Source: Liquorilactobacillus cacaonum DSM 21116 (GTDB lineage Bacteria > Bacillota > Bacilli > Lactobacillales > Lactobacillaceae). From it: a stretch of 64,000 nt of DNA. The notes under the pieces are model-generated. The model ran no database searches. It saw only the letters and a program-made list of their open reading frames with translations, and had not been told where the DNA came from. How positions within the stretch are numbered: the stretch's first letter is position 1; each line of letters opens with the position of its first letter. The DNA lies in assembly GCF_001436735.1 (NCBI RefSeq), contig NZ_AYZE01000005.1, positions 1-64,000 on the forward strand. The letters are read 5' to 3'. This document shows, piece after piece, positions 26,864 to 35,371 of this stretch. Both the position numbers and the translations under genes were made by a program.

Positions 26864-27664
26864 ATGTTCTTTAACACTAAACAGCTAAGTTATTATTACA
26901 TTATTGTTAAAAACCAAAAAGGGCCATTTTGGCTACTTTTACATGGTTTCATGGGCTCTCACAATGATTTTTTAACAATTGCCAAACAACTTCCAGGAAC
27001 TGTGATTATTCCTGACTTATTGGGACATGGACAGTCTTCGCACAGTGGTACCCTAGCTGACTTTTCTATTGAACATCAAGCTGACGATTTGGTTGAACTT
27101 ATCACTTCAATTACTTTTCAAAAAGTTAATGTTTTAGGGTATTCAATGGGTGGTAGACTGGCACTTTCTCTAGCATTAAGACATCCTCAAATTGTACAAA
27201 AACTTTTTCTTGAAAGCAGCACAGCTGGAATAGCTGACAATCATGAAAGAAAGGCTAGACTACTCAATGACCAAAAGCTAGCCAGACGTCTGCAAGAAGA
27301 TAGTCTAAAAAACTTTGTAAATTTTTGGGAAAATCTTTCTCTATTTAGTAGCCAAAAAAAACTCCCCATTCACTTACAATCATTTGTACGATCACAACGG
27401 CTAAAGCAATCCAATCAAGGGCTTGTAAATAGTCTTTTAGGTATGGGAACTGGCACAATGCCTAATTATTGGGATAAACTAAAAACATTAAATACAGAAA
27501 CCATTTTATTTGCTGGCGAACTTGACCCTAAATTCAAAAAAATCACTACGCAAATGCAGCACCTTCTCCCACATTCTGATCATTTTATTGTTAACAATGC
27601 TGGGCACAACATCCATTTAGAGCAACCTAAGCAATTCACTAAATTGATACTGAAAAGAGGATAA
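26864..27664 (+). CDS. menH: SHCHC synthase, alpha/beta hydrolase
   Basis: A 266-residue alpha/beta-hydrolase that eliminates pyruvate from SEPHCHC. The oxyanion region LLLHGFMGSHNDF, nucleophile elbow GYSMGG and the C-terminal GHNIHLEQP histidine form the expected triad; the Asp is likely in FAGELDPKF. Start ATG follows AAGGAG. Position between menD and menC supports MenH over a generic hydrolase. Confidence 0.88.
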   Translation: MFFNTKQLSYYYIIVKNQKGPFWLLLHGFMGSHNDFLTIAKQLPGTVIIPDLLGHGQSSHSGTLADFSIEHQADDLVELITSITFQKVNVLGYSMGGRLALSLALRHPQIVQKLFLESSTAGIADNHERKARLLNDQKLARRLQEDSLKNFVNFWENLSLFSSQKKLPIHLQSFVRSQRLKQSNQGLVNSLLGMGTGTMPNYWDKLKTLNTETILFAGELDPKFKKITTQMQHLLPHSDHFIVNNAGHNIHLEQPKQFTKLILKRG

Positions 27665-27669
27665 TTTTA

Positions 27670-28788
27670 ATGAAAATTATAGAAATGCATCTGCTTCCAG
27701 TAACTTTGAAACTTAAAAGTCCATTTATTAGTAGCCACGAATCCGTCTCAGAACGTGAAATTACGATTATAGGCATTAAAGATACCAATGGGCTTTGGGG
27801 GTATGGTGAACTTGAAACATTTTCATTCCCTTATTACACAGCCGAAACTCAAAAAACGGCTCGGGTAATCATACAAACCATCCTTGCACCTCTTTTAAAA
27901 AATGTTGATATTAAGCAACCAGAGGACATCACAAAAATCTTCAATTTAGTTGCTGGAAATCAAATGGCTAAAGCTGCTATTGAAACTGCTTACTGGGATC
28001 TCTTTGCAAAAACGCTAAATCTCTCTTTAGCTTCATTACTAGCAAAAAAAATGAATACAACTTATCGTGCAAAAGTTGCTGTTGGTATCAGCATTGGTAT
28101 GCAATCTTCTTTGCATGATTTGCAAAGGGAAGTTATCTCAGCAAAAAAACAAGGATATACTCGTATTAAAATTAAAGTTAAGTCCTATTCTGATTTAACA
28201 AGCGCTCTAAAAATCATACATAGTTTTAGTGACTTAGCATTCATGATTGATGCAAATTCCAGTTTTAATCTAAATGTTGTCTCTTACCTCAAAAATCTTG
28301 ATTTACCAAATCTTGTAATGATTGAACAACCATTAAGAACAACTGATTTTGTTGATCATGCTAATTTACAAAGTAAAATTAACCTTCCTATTTGTTTAGA
28401 TGAAAATATTTTCTCTTTAGATGATGTAAAAACCGCCTTTGCTCTAGGAAGTGCCAGAGCCATCAATTTAAAAATTTCACGAGTTGGAGGCATTGCAAAT
28501 GCACTTGAAATAATCAGATTTTGTTGGCAAAACAATTTAATAATATGGTGCGGTGGGATGCTCGAAGGAGGAATTGGAAGAGCGACTAACTTAGCAGTTG
28601 CTAGCCTAGCAGGTTTAGATTTCCCCGGAGATATTTCCGCATCTTCTCGATATTATTTCAAAGATATTATCAAATCTAATTTTATATTATGCAAAGGTCA
28701 GCTCGAACTGCCTAGTTCTACAGGAATTGGTGTTTCCCTATTCCTTGAGTATGAGAATCAATTGCAAGAAACTACTAATATTTTGTAA
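27670..28788 (+). CDS. menC: o-Succinylbenzoate synthase
   Basis: A 372-residue enolase-superfamily enzyme that dehydrates SHCHC to o-succinylbenzoate. The catalytic Lys pair is in RIKIKVKSY. The metal ligands follow as FMIDANSSF, MIEQPL and CLDENIFS, and the distal Lys is in INLKISRVGG. It starts 5 nt after menH. The next pathway genes (menE, menB, menA, ubiE/menG) are not in the window, so they lie elsewhere or the pathway ends at an intermediate. A hairpin terminator follows. Confidence 0.92.
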   Translation: MKIIEMHLLPVTLKLKSPFISSHESVSEREITIIGIKDTNGLWGYGELETFSFPYYTAETQKTARVIIQTILAPLLKNVDIKQPEDITKIFNLVAGNQMAKAAIETAYWDLFAKTLNLSLASLLAKKMNTTYRAKVAVGISIGMQSSLHDLQREVISAKKQGYTRIKIKVKSYSDLTSALKIIHSFSDLAFMIDANSSFNLNVVSYLKNLDLPNLVMIEQPLRTTDFVDHANLQSKINLPICLDENIFSLDDVKTAFALGSARAINLKISRVGGIANALEIIRFCWQNNLIIWCGGMLEGGIGRATNLAVASLAGLDFPGDISASSRYYFKDIIKSNFILCKGQLELPSSTGIGVSLFLEYENQLQETTNIL

Positions 28789-28802
28789 TTAATTGTGCAT
28801 TA

Positions 28803-28838
28803 AAAAATTATAATGTCCCTATATACATTATAATTTTT
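28803..28838 (+). terminator. Terminator of the men cluster
   Basis: AAAAATTATAATGT (28803-28816) pairs with ACATTATAATTTTT (28825-28838), a 14-bp A/T-rich perfect stem ending in T's. Confidence 0.75.
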
Positions 28839-28845
28839 CGTATTC

Positions 28846-29104
28846 TGATATAATATCTTACCCTTACACTGTGTAACTTTTTCATGCAGAAATATCAAGT
28901 AAGAAATACCCCCAAACATTAATTCCCCTTTTTGGTTAAAAAAAAATCAGTCTTTAGACAGCGCAATATAAAATTTGATGTCCTTTATAGTTATTTATAG
29001 ATAACTTGATTATCTATTTCTGTTATAATTCACTTAGTGTAGCAAATGTCTACCTAGACTTGAAGTTTATATGATATTGAGTTGAAAACTATTTGGTGTA
29101 TAAT
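28846..29104 (+). promoter_or_regulatory. Long upstream region of the DegV gene: promoter and palindromes
   Basis: This 370-bp gap has no gene. The best promoter is TTGAGT (29077-29082), 16 bp, TATAAT (29099-29104), 50 bp before the start. Further upstream are an extended -10 (TGATATAAT, 28846-28854) followed by the palindrome TTACAC-T-GTGTAA (28864-28876), and an inverted repeat TAGATAA/TTATCTA (28998-29016). Two C-rich patches near 28905-28935 are seen without a terminator, so a small RNA is not claimed. Confidence 0.45.
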
Positions 29105-29156
29105 AAATATTGACCATAAATAAAAAATAGATTACAAAATCTAAGGAGCATACAGC

Positions 29157-30011
29157 ATGACTAAATCCATTAAAATCCTAACTGATTCTTCAATTCAGCT
29201 TACAGCTGAAGAAATAAAGAAATATTCGATTCATATTATTCCTTTATCTATTGAAATTGAAGGTACGACATTTATAGATGGTGTAGATATTTCTCGACAA
29301 GAACTCATTGATAACTTACGAGCTGGTCGATTCCCTAAAACAAGTCAACCAGCTCTTGGAAAATTCGTGGAAATGTACGATAAACTTGGTGCAGATGGTA
29401 GTTCAGTTCTTGCCATAATGATTTCTGATGTTTTAAGTGGTACTTATGAAACCGCACAAACTGCTGCAACCATGACCGAAACCAATGTCACAGTGATTAA
29501 CAGTAAATCAACAGATCGTGGCCTAGCTTATCAAGTCATTGCCGCTGCAAAAGACTTAGCTGATGGGAAGAGCATTGCAGAAATCAAAGAACATTGTTTG
29601 CAAATTTATAAACGCACCAGAATAAATGTTTTAATTGATAATTTAGATTGCCTAGTAAAAGGTGGACGTGTAAGTCGTTTGGCAGGTACCTTAACAAAAT
29701 TAATTAACCTCAAAGTTATCGTCGAACTAGGCGACAGTAGTCTTGATCCAGTTGTTAAGGGGCGTAGCAAAAAAACTTTTGTTAGATTCTGTGAAGAACT
29801 TGCCCAAAGACATGTTGACAACCCTATTATCGATTTGGCTCTTTCTCATGTCGATCCAGAACCAGAGTTTATAGAACGATTAAAAACCACAATAATAGGT
29901 GATAAAACCAACATTCCTTACTTGTCCGAACTAACCAGTCCTATCATTATGACCCATACAGGTTTGAATGCTATTGGTGTAATTACCTTATCTGAGAAAG
30001 AAGACAATTAA
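29157..30011 (+). CDS. DegV-family fatty-acid-binding protein
   Basis: A 284-residue DegV/FakB-type protein that binds a fatty acid for phosphorylation by the FakA kinase, feeding exogenous fatty acids into phospholipid synthesis. The N-terminal KILTDSSIQLT, the TSQPALGKF lipid-headgroup loop, SDVLSGTYETAQ and the C-terminal THTGLNAIGV are family signatures. Start ATG with TAAGGAG upstream. Monocistronic, ending at a strong terminator. Most lactobacilli carry several paralogues, so its lipid preference is unknown. Confidence 0.9.
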   Translation: MTKSIKILTDSSIQLTAEEIKKYSIHIIPLSIEIEGTTFIDGVDISRQELIDNLRAGRFPKTSQPALGKFVEMYDKLGADGSSVLAIMISDVLSGTYETAQTAATMTETNVTVINSKSTDRGLAYQVIAAAKDLADGKSIAEIKEHCLQIYKRTRINVLIDNLDCLVKGGRVSRLAGTLTKLINLKVIVELGDSSLDPVVKGRSKKTFVRFCEELAQRHVDNPIIDLALSHVDPEPEFIERLKTTIIGDKTNIPYLSELTSPIIMTHTGLNAIGVITLSEKEDN

Positions 30012-30089
30012 TCACAACGAAATCCCCTAGGGTAAAAGTAAGTTAGACATAATTGCATCGCATTTTTTAAAAGAAAATTTTAATTTATT

Positions 30090-30126
30090 GAAAGTGAATT
30101 TCTTTGTTCAGAAATTCACTTTCTTT
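30090..30126 (+). terminator. Terminator of the DegV gene
   Basis: GAAAGTGAATTTCT (30090-30103) pairs perfectly with AGAAATTCACTTTC (30110-30123) over a 6-nt loop, followed by a short T stretch. Confidence 0.75.
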
Positions 30127-30197
30127 GCATTTTAATCTCACAATGTATATACTTACCTTGTGAAAGCGAATTCTTTTATTTCATGGAGGGATGTATA

Positions 30198-30698
30198 ATG
30201 GTTAAGTGGTTACGTAGTTCAAATGTAAGTAGTATTGTTTTAGCAATCATCAGAGTTTATTTAGGCGTGCTTTGGTTAATGACAGGTATTGAAAAAGTTA
30301 GCGGTTTTACTGCTGAAAAGTTCATCTCAGCAGCGATTAAAAATCCAGTACTTGATCCTACTGGTCAGGCTGCATATGGTTGGTTTTCAGTAATATTAAA
30401 AAACTTTGTTGCTCCAAACATTGGAATTTTTAATTTCCTAGTTGTTTGGGGAGAAATATTTATTGGTTTAGGATTAATTTTTGGTGCATTTACAACAACT
30501 GCTACATTTTTTGCACTCATGATGAACTTTAGTTACTTACTAGCCGGAAGCATCTCCGTTAATCCTAAGTACATTTTTCTTGAATTTATTATTCTAGTCG
30601 CGGGATATAATGCAGGAAAAATAGGCTTTGACCGTTTTATAATTCCATTTATTAGAACCAAATCTCCATTCTTAAGTAATTCTGTAGAAACTTACTGA
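30198..30698 (+). CDS. DoxX-like membrane protein
   Basis: A 166-residue protein with about four hydrophobic segments (near residues 12-30, 60-75, 80-105, 110-135) and an IRVYLGVLWLMTGIEKVSGF start typical of the DoxX/DoxD superfamily. Family members are linked to thiosulfate:quinone oxidoreductase subunits or to redox and membrane stress functions; no catalytic role can be assigned here. ATG at 30198 is used because GGAGGG (30185-30190) precedes it; the ATG at 30183 is part of that site. It converges on aroK. Confidence 0.75.
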   Translation: MVKWLRSSNVSSIVLAIIRVYLGVLWLMTGIEKVSGFTAEKFISAAIKNPVLDPTGQAAYGWFSVILKNFVAPNIGIFNFLVVWGEIFIGLGLIFGAFTTTATFFALMMNFSYLLAGSISVNPKYIFLEFIILVAGYNAGKIGFDRFIIPFIRTKSPFLSNSVETY

Positions 30699-30713
30699 CT
30701 CTTTACTCCATTT

Positions 30714-31208
30714 TTATAGATTATTCTTTATCCATTCGACAATTTCTAACGGGGAACGATTATCTGTAGTTACTCTCAAATCAGCACATCTTTGATAAAA
30801 TGGTGCTCTTTGGTTGTATAACTCCAACAATTCATTCCTGGATAATTGATTAATAATTGGCCTATCTTGACTTTGGGCTACTCTTTTTAAAACTGTGTTC
30901 AGTGATGTTTCCAAAAGAATCACAGGTGTTTTAACTGCTTGTAAAATTTTTAGATTTTGTTCTGATATTGGAGTACCTCCACCTGTTGAGAGTACTCCTT
31001 TTTTGTCGAGCTGTTCCACAAGTGTTTTTTGTTCCAATTCACGAAATTTCTTTTCCCCATATTGAGAAAAAATTTCTTTAATTTCTTTTCCCGTATATTC
31101 AACGATTTTTTTATCTAAATCTACATGTGGTAGTGTCAAATGTGCTGCTAGCAGTTTACCTACTGTGGTTTTTCCACTTCCCATAAATCCTATTAAAATT
31201 GCTTTCAT
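30714..31208 (-). CDS. aroK: Shikimate kinase
   Basis: Phosphorylates shikimate at O3 with ATP. A 164-residue NMP-kinase-fold protein: P-loop GFMGSGKT (residues 7-14), DLD acidic pair for Mg and shikimate, the STGGGTPISEQ loop, and the SQDRPIIN lid arginine. Second ATG (31208) chosen for ribosome-site spacing. Last gene of the leftward aroC-aroA-aroK block; the 134-bp gap from aroA holds a tyrA remnant. Confidence 0.94.
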   Translation of the reverse strand: MKAILIGFMGSGKTTVGKLLAAHLTLPHVDLDKKIVEYTGKEIKEIFSQYGEKKFRELEQKTLVEQLDKKGVLSTGGGTPISEQNLKILQAVKTPVILLETSLNTVLKRVAQSQDRPIINQLSRNELLELYNQRAPFYQRCADLRVTTDNRSPLEIVEWIKNNL

Positions 31209-31287
31209 CATTTCACCTTTTCTAAGAATCTAACTTGTTCCTAATTTTTTTGATTCTGCAATAATATGTTAATATGTGCTAAATAAT

Positions 31288-31338
31288 TTAATTGATCCAC
31301 CACCCTAGTCCTTTAATAAAAATCTTCATCTCATCCAT
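31288..31338 (-). pseudogene. Remnant of prephenate dehydrogenase (tyrA), N-terminus only
   Basis: Just after the aroA stop, a 16-codon frame reads MDEMKIFIKGLGWWIN and stops. The M-K-I-F-I-K-G-L-G start is the typical first strand and dinucleotide-binding loop of TyrA (normally continuing xIGSSLA). Further frames to 31212 are broken. Prephenate dehydrogenase genes commonly lie with aroA and aroK in lactobacilli. The call rests on a short match plus context. Confidence 0.45.
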
Positions 31339-31342
31339 AAAA

Positions 31343-32650
31343 TTAAACTTTTTCATTTAATACTGTTTTTAAATCCGAAAAAAAAGAAGGGTATGAAATT
31401 GCAATTGCATTAGCATTTTTTAAATACAGATTGTTCGTTGTTCGCAAAGCAGCAATTGCTAACATCATCCCGATTCGATGATCTCCATGACTATTTAATT
31501 GGTTATTCTTTATCTCCCACTCTCTCATACCTTTAATTATCATACCATCTGATAATTCCTTAATATCTACACCTAATTTACTTAATTCTTCAGTAACAGT
31601 TGCAATTCTATCAGTTTCCTTTACTCGTAATTCCGCCGCTCCTTTTATCACACTTGTACCTTTTGCACATGCTGCAAGTAAAGCAACCAATGGTAATTCA
31701 TCAATTAGTGAGGGAATATCTTCTTCTTTTACTTCGATTGCATTTAATTTACTAGATTTCACCTCAATGTCACCGTAACTTTCACCTTGGTTTTCTTTAT
31801 ACCTTACTTTAATATCCGCATTCATTTTTTTTAAGATATTTAAAATACCTGTTCTTGTTGGATTCAAACTAACATCGCGCAATGTAATCTTAGAATTTGG
31901 TATAATTGTGGCTGCAACTATAAAAAAAGCTGCCGATGAAATATCACCTGGAATATTAACTACTTGCCCACTTAACTTACTCGTCGGTTCAACATGAATT
32001 GTTTTTTGATTCTTTTCTGTTACAATTTTTGCGCCAAACTGTTGCAACATTAATTCAGTATGATTCCTAGTTGGTAACTTTTCAACAATTGTAGTTTCTG
32101 TATTGGCTTGTAAAGCAGCGAAAATAACAGCACTTTTGACTTGTGCACTTGCTATTTGCAAATTAATTGTTGTTCCTTTCACTTTTCCTCCCTTTACAAC
32201 TGCTGGAAGTGTTCCTTCTTTAGTAACTTCGATCTTTATTCCCATTTTGGAAAGAGGTTTAGCCACTCTGTCCATTGGCCTTTTAGACAAAGAACTATCT
32301 CCTTTCAATATACTAGAAAAATTTGTTCCACCCAGAAGGCCCATTAACAATCTTGTCGTTGTTCCGGAATTACCCATTTCAAGTGGTTTTACGGGATTCT
32401 TTAGTCCTTCAAAACCTACTCCGTGTACTATCAACTCACTGTCATTTTTTTCAAAAAAAACACCCAATTGCTGAAGTACATTCATCGTTGTTTTACAATC
32501 TTCTGACCATAAAAAGTGATTAATTCGAGTCTTACCTTCGCTTATTGCACCAATCATCAAAGCTCGATGGGATATACTTTTATCACCAGGAATAATTAAC
32601 GTCCCATGTATCCCTTTTGGGGGAAAAGAATCTAATTTGGTATTCTCCAT
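31343..32650 (-). CDS. aroA: 5-Enolpyruvylshikimate-3-phosphate synthase
   Basis: Transfers enolpyruvyl from PEP to shikimate-3-phosphate. A 435-residue two-domain protein: PGDKSISHRALMIGA near residue 22 (catalytic Lys and Ser), the GNSGTTTRLLMGLL phosphate/PEP loop, SSAAFFIVAA, and RVKETDRI near the end of the second domain are all intact. The DELPLVALLAACA loop carries the catalytic Asp. ATG at 32650 has AGGAG 8 nt upstream. Second intact aro gene after aroC (80-bp gap). Confidence 0.95.
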   Translation of the reverse strand: MENTKLDSFPPKGIHGTLIIPGDKSISHRALMIGAISEGKTRINHFLWSEDCKTTMNVLQQLGVFFEKNDSELIVHGVGFEGLKNPVKPLEMGNSGTTTRLLMGLLGGTNFSSILKGDSSLSKRPMDRVAKPLSKMGIKIEVTKEGTLPAVVKGGKVKGTTINLQIASAQVKSAVIFAALQANTETTIVEKLPTRNHTELMLQQFGAKIVTEKNQKTIHVEPTSKLSGQVVNIPGDISSAAFFIVAATIIPNSKITLRDVSLNPTRTGILNILKKMNADIKVRYKENQGESYGDIEVKSSKLNAIEVKEEDIPSLIDELPLVALLAACAKGTSVIKGAAELRVKETDRIATVTEELSKLGVDIKELSDGMIIKGMREWEIKNNQLNSHGDHRIGMMLAIAALRTTNNLYLKNANAIAISYPSFFSDLKTVLNEKV

Positions 32651-32730
32651 CACAATTACTCCTCAAACTATAATTTTTTATTATTCAAATCTAGAAATAT
32701 CTTCAAATAAAATTTTTCTAAACTGCTGAA

Positions 32731-33897
32731 TCAAAATTCAGAAATTTCTTTTCGATAATCTTCAATTTGCTTTTTTAATCTTGTTATGTTGCTTCCTTCA
32801 AAGGTATTCAAAATCTCTTTAACTAGCTCAATAGCTATCACACTTTCAATAACAATCGAAGCAGGTACAATAGCAGTAGTATCAGATCTCTCAACATTTG
32901 CTTTTTGTTGCAAATGATTATCAATATTAACGGATTGTAATGCCTTATATAGTGTCGGTATAGGCTTCATGGCAGCGAAGACAACTACAGGCATTCCATT
33001 GGTCATTCCACCTTCGAATCCGCCAAGATTATCGCTTGTGCGTGACCAACCGTCTTCTTTATTCCAATCGATTGAGTCCATCACTTGACTACCATATTGT
33101 TTTGCAATCTCAAATCCATCTCCAATGGATACTCCCTTCATTGCATTTACTCCCATAACAGCAGCAGCCAATTTTGCGTCTAGCTTAGTATTCCAACTAG
33201 TATAACTACCCAACCCTGCCGGTAAATTAGTGACAACCACTCTAATAATTCCACCTAATGTGTTCCCATTTATTTTTGTTTCATCAATTAGTTTATGAAT
33301 TTCATCTATCTTCTCATTATCAATAATTCGCAAATCATTTTGAACGATTTTATCCTCAATATCTTTTACATTTAATGGCCTATCACCTAGAGCTTTGACC
33401 GACCCAATTTGTTCGACATATCCAATAATATTTATATCTAACTGACTTAACAATTGCTTGCATATTGATCCTATCGCTACTCTCATTGCCGTTTCTCGTG
33501 CGGAAGAACGTTCTAAAACATTTCGTAAATCACGATGACCATATTTCATTCCTCCAACTAAGTCAGCATGTCCTGGACGTGGCCTTGTCACTTTACGTAA
33601 CGTGTTTTGAGGAGTTTCAGCAGATAATGGATCCATAATTTTTGCCCAATGTGAATTATCAATGTTCTTGATTGTCAAAGCTATTGGTGAGCCTAATGTT
33701 TTTTGGTGTCTGATTCCTCCGACAATTTGAATCATATCATGCTCTATCTTTTGTCTATTTCCCCTCCCATAACCACCTTGACGAGCTTTTAATTGTTGAT
33801 TTATTTTTTCAATATCGAGAACCACACCTGCTGGAAATCCTTCTAATATCCCTGTTAATTGTGATCCATGTGACTCGCCTGCTGTTAGAAAATTCAT
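32731..33897 (-). CDS. aroC: Chorismate synthase
   Basis: FMN-dependent elimination of phosphate from EPSP to give chorismate. A 388-residue protein with the N-terminal TAGESHGSQLTGILEGFPAG, RPGHADLVGGMKYG and RETAMRVAIGSICKQLL signatures. It makes the branch-point product used by the men cluster. Ribosome site AAGGGGGGAG directly upstream. Immediately before it on the same strand is a decayed chorismate mutase. Confidence 0.96.
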   Translation of the reverse strand: MNFLTAGESHGSQLTGILEGFPAGVVLDIEKINQQLKARQGGYGRGNRQKIEHDMIQIVGGIRHQKTLGSPIALTIKNIDNSHWAKIMDPLSAETPQNTLRKVTRPRPGHADLVGGMKYGHRDLRNVLERSSARETAMRVAIGSICKQLLSQLDINIIGYVEQIGSVKALGDRPLNVKDIEDKIVQNDLRIIDNEKIDEIHKLIDETKINGNTLGGIIRVVVTNLPAGLGSYTSWNTKLDAKLAAAVMGVNAMKGVSIGDGFEIAKQYGSQVMDSIDWNKEDGWSRTSDNLGGFEGGMTNGMPVVVFAAMKPIPTLYKALQSVNIDNHLQQKANVERSDTTAIVPASIVIESVIAIELVKEILNTFEGSNITRLKKQIEDYRKEISEF

Positions 33898-33962
33898 AAC
33901 AAACTCCCCCCTTAGTCTTTTACATTCTTCATTATTTTTATAAATATCTTGTGAATACGGTA

Positions 33963-34139
33963 CTAATTCTTTATCTGCGCTTTATAAATAATTTTTTTGA
34001 ATATTTTTTGTTCACGTGCTTGGTCAAATATTTCCAGACCTTTTGTTCTTATCTCTCCAATTGCCCTAACCACCTTAAATCGGTGTTCTAGCAGCTACCC
34101 AAGACAATAATCTATCAATGCAACTTTTCCTTAGCTTGA
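33963..34139 (-). pseudogene. Chorismate mutase (AroQ class) pseudogene
   Basis: Between the MFS gene and aroC the minus strand encodes IDRLLS in one frame and then LLEHRFKVVRAIGEI with the downstream LEIFDQAREQKIFKK in another. Joined, this is the first half of an AroQ-type chorismate mutase: the R of LLEHR, the D, R and E of FDxxRE are active-site positions; the usual active-site Lys is Arg. A 7-nt stretch (34095-34101) separates the two frames and contains an in-frame TAG. No start codon is found and the frame stops at 33963, about 30 residues early. The gene is therefore dead unless there is a sequence error. Confidence 0.7.
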
Positions 34140-34140
34140 G

Positions 34141-35313
34141 TTATACTTTTTTCTCAGATATTATTTTTATACCCAATGAGATTAATACTCCTATAAGAGT
34201 AAGTATTAATTCAAATTTTAACACTTTTTCAATACTAATTTTGGATAAAATACCAGTAATTATTGGAATAGAAAATGAAGCTATACTTCCAAAAGTGAAA
34301 AAAATGCCAGTAACCTTGCCTTTGTGTTTTGGATAAATTTTTAAAAATAAATTCAGTCCCGTCTGCATAACTCCCCCTGCAGCACTAAATCCAAAAGTAA
34401 AAGATACCAAATAAACTAACATTCTATTACTTGAAAAGTTTACAACAATCAAGCTTATCATACTAACAATGTTTAATGCCATCAAGAGCCTTATCTCAGT
34501 AATATTCCTTCGTAGTAATATGAACAAAATGAGCACACCTATTATTGATCCAATGCTGTACAATGACACTAGCAAATGTGCTTGAAAATTATTAAAATTC
34601 AATTGTTTTCCAGCATATAAACTAATCCATTGCGTATATAAAATCATCGTTGCCATTGAAACATATCCATATAAAGATAACAAAACTCCTAACGCTAGAT
34701 GGCGGGTGATCGATAAAGAAATAAAAGGGTTTAATTTTGTCTCGACTCTATTATTTTTAGCAGGAAATTTGACAGGAATTAAAACAAATACATTCAATAT
34801 TAAGACAATTGAAGCAAAAACAAACGACCATCCAAACCACAAATTATGAATTTCCAAGAATGAAACCACTAATGGTAAAAAAAATTCTCCTAGTGACATA
34901 AAAGACTTAATCAAAATATTGGAAGCTCCGTTATTAGTTCCAATCTCAAGGAAAACTGGATATGTCCCTGAATCAAGAGCAGAATTTGCGATGCCTGCTA
35001 AAATCGCTAACAAGTACACCCCCGTTAAATTATGAACAATTAGTACACCTAAGAAAAAAACAAAGTAACTAAACATTCCAAAATAAACAAAAAGCTTTCT
35101 ATCATACTTATCTGCTAAGTTTCCAAGTATCAAGTAAGCAAGGAGCCTACCAATTCCAATCCCAGAAATTACATAAGAGACATTTGCTAAGGGTTGCCCC
35201 CATAATCTACCTAATTCTTGCATATTCTGAGCCAAGATTATTAATCCTACTCCATGGACAAAGTAATTCAAATATAACCCGATTGTTAAATGTCGATATT
35301 CTTTTTTCTGCAT
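34141..35313 (-). CDS. MFS transporter in the aromatic amino acid block
   Basis: A 390-residue 12-helix major facilitator protein. The loop 2-3 segment GNLADKYDRKLFVYFG is the motif A equivalent. It is transcribed with the aro genes and its stop abuts the chorismate mutase remnant. This placement is suggestive of transport of an aromatic compound or shikimate-pathway metabolite, but the sequence does not show the substrate. ATG at 35313 is chosen over a longer frame that would run into the upstream terminator hairpin (35344-35371). Confidence 0.78.
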   Translation of the reverse strand: MQKKEYRHLTIGLYLNYFVHGVGLIILAQNMQELGRLWGQPLANVSYVISGIGIGRLLAYLILGNLADKYDRKLFVYFGMFSYFVFFLGVLIVHNLTGVYLLAILAGIANSALDSGTYPVFLEIGTNNGASNILIKSFMSLGEFFLPLVVSFLEIHNLWFGWSFVFASIVLILNVFVLIPVKFPAKNNRVETKLNPFISLSITRHLALGVLLSLYGYVSMATMILYTQWISLYAGKQLNFNNFQAHLLVSLYSIGSIIGVLILFILLRRNITEIRLLMALNIVSMISLIVVNFSSNRMLVYLVSFTFGFSAAGGVMQTGLNLFLKIYPKHKGKVTGIFFTFGSIASFSIPIITGILSKISIEKVLKFELILTLIGVLISLGIKIISEKKV

Positions 35314-35338
35314 TTGATACCCACTCTCTTTTTTTAAT

Positions 35339-35371
35339 AAAAAAGCCAACTAGAAAAAAATCTAGCTGGCT
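35339..35371 (-). terminator. Terminator or attenuator directly upstream of the MFS gene
   Basis: On the minus strand AGCCAGCTAGA (35371-35361) pairs with TCTAGTTGGCT (35354-35344), 11 bp, and runs into a T6 tract 26 bp before the MFS start. It may end kup transcription, which stops 240 bp upstream, or act as an attenuator for the MFS-aro block. Confidence 0.75.

Noticed and set aside
28846-29076. Third C-rich small RNA upstream of the DegV gene
   Set aside because: C-rich patches and an extended -10 exist, but no terminator or stable hairpin follows; kept only as a regulatory region.
33898-34140. T-box or other leader in front of aroC
   Set aside because: No T-box core; the segment is explained by the chorismate mutase remnant, and its TTCACGTG at 34011 is only an 8-bp partial parS resemblance.
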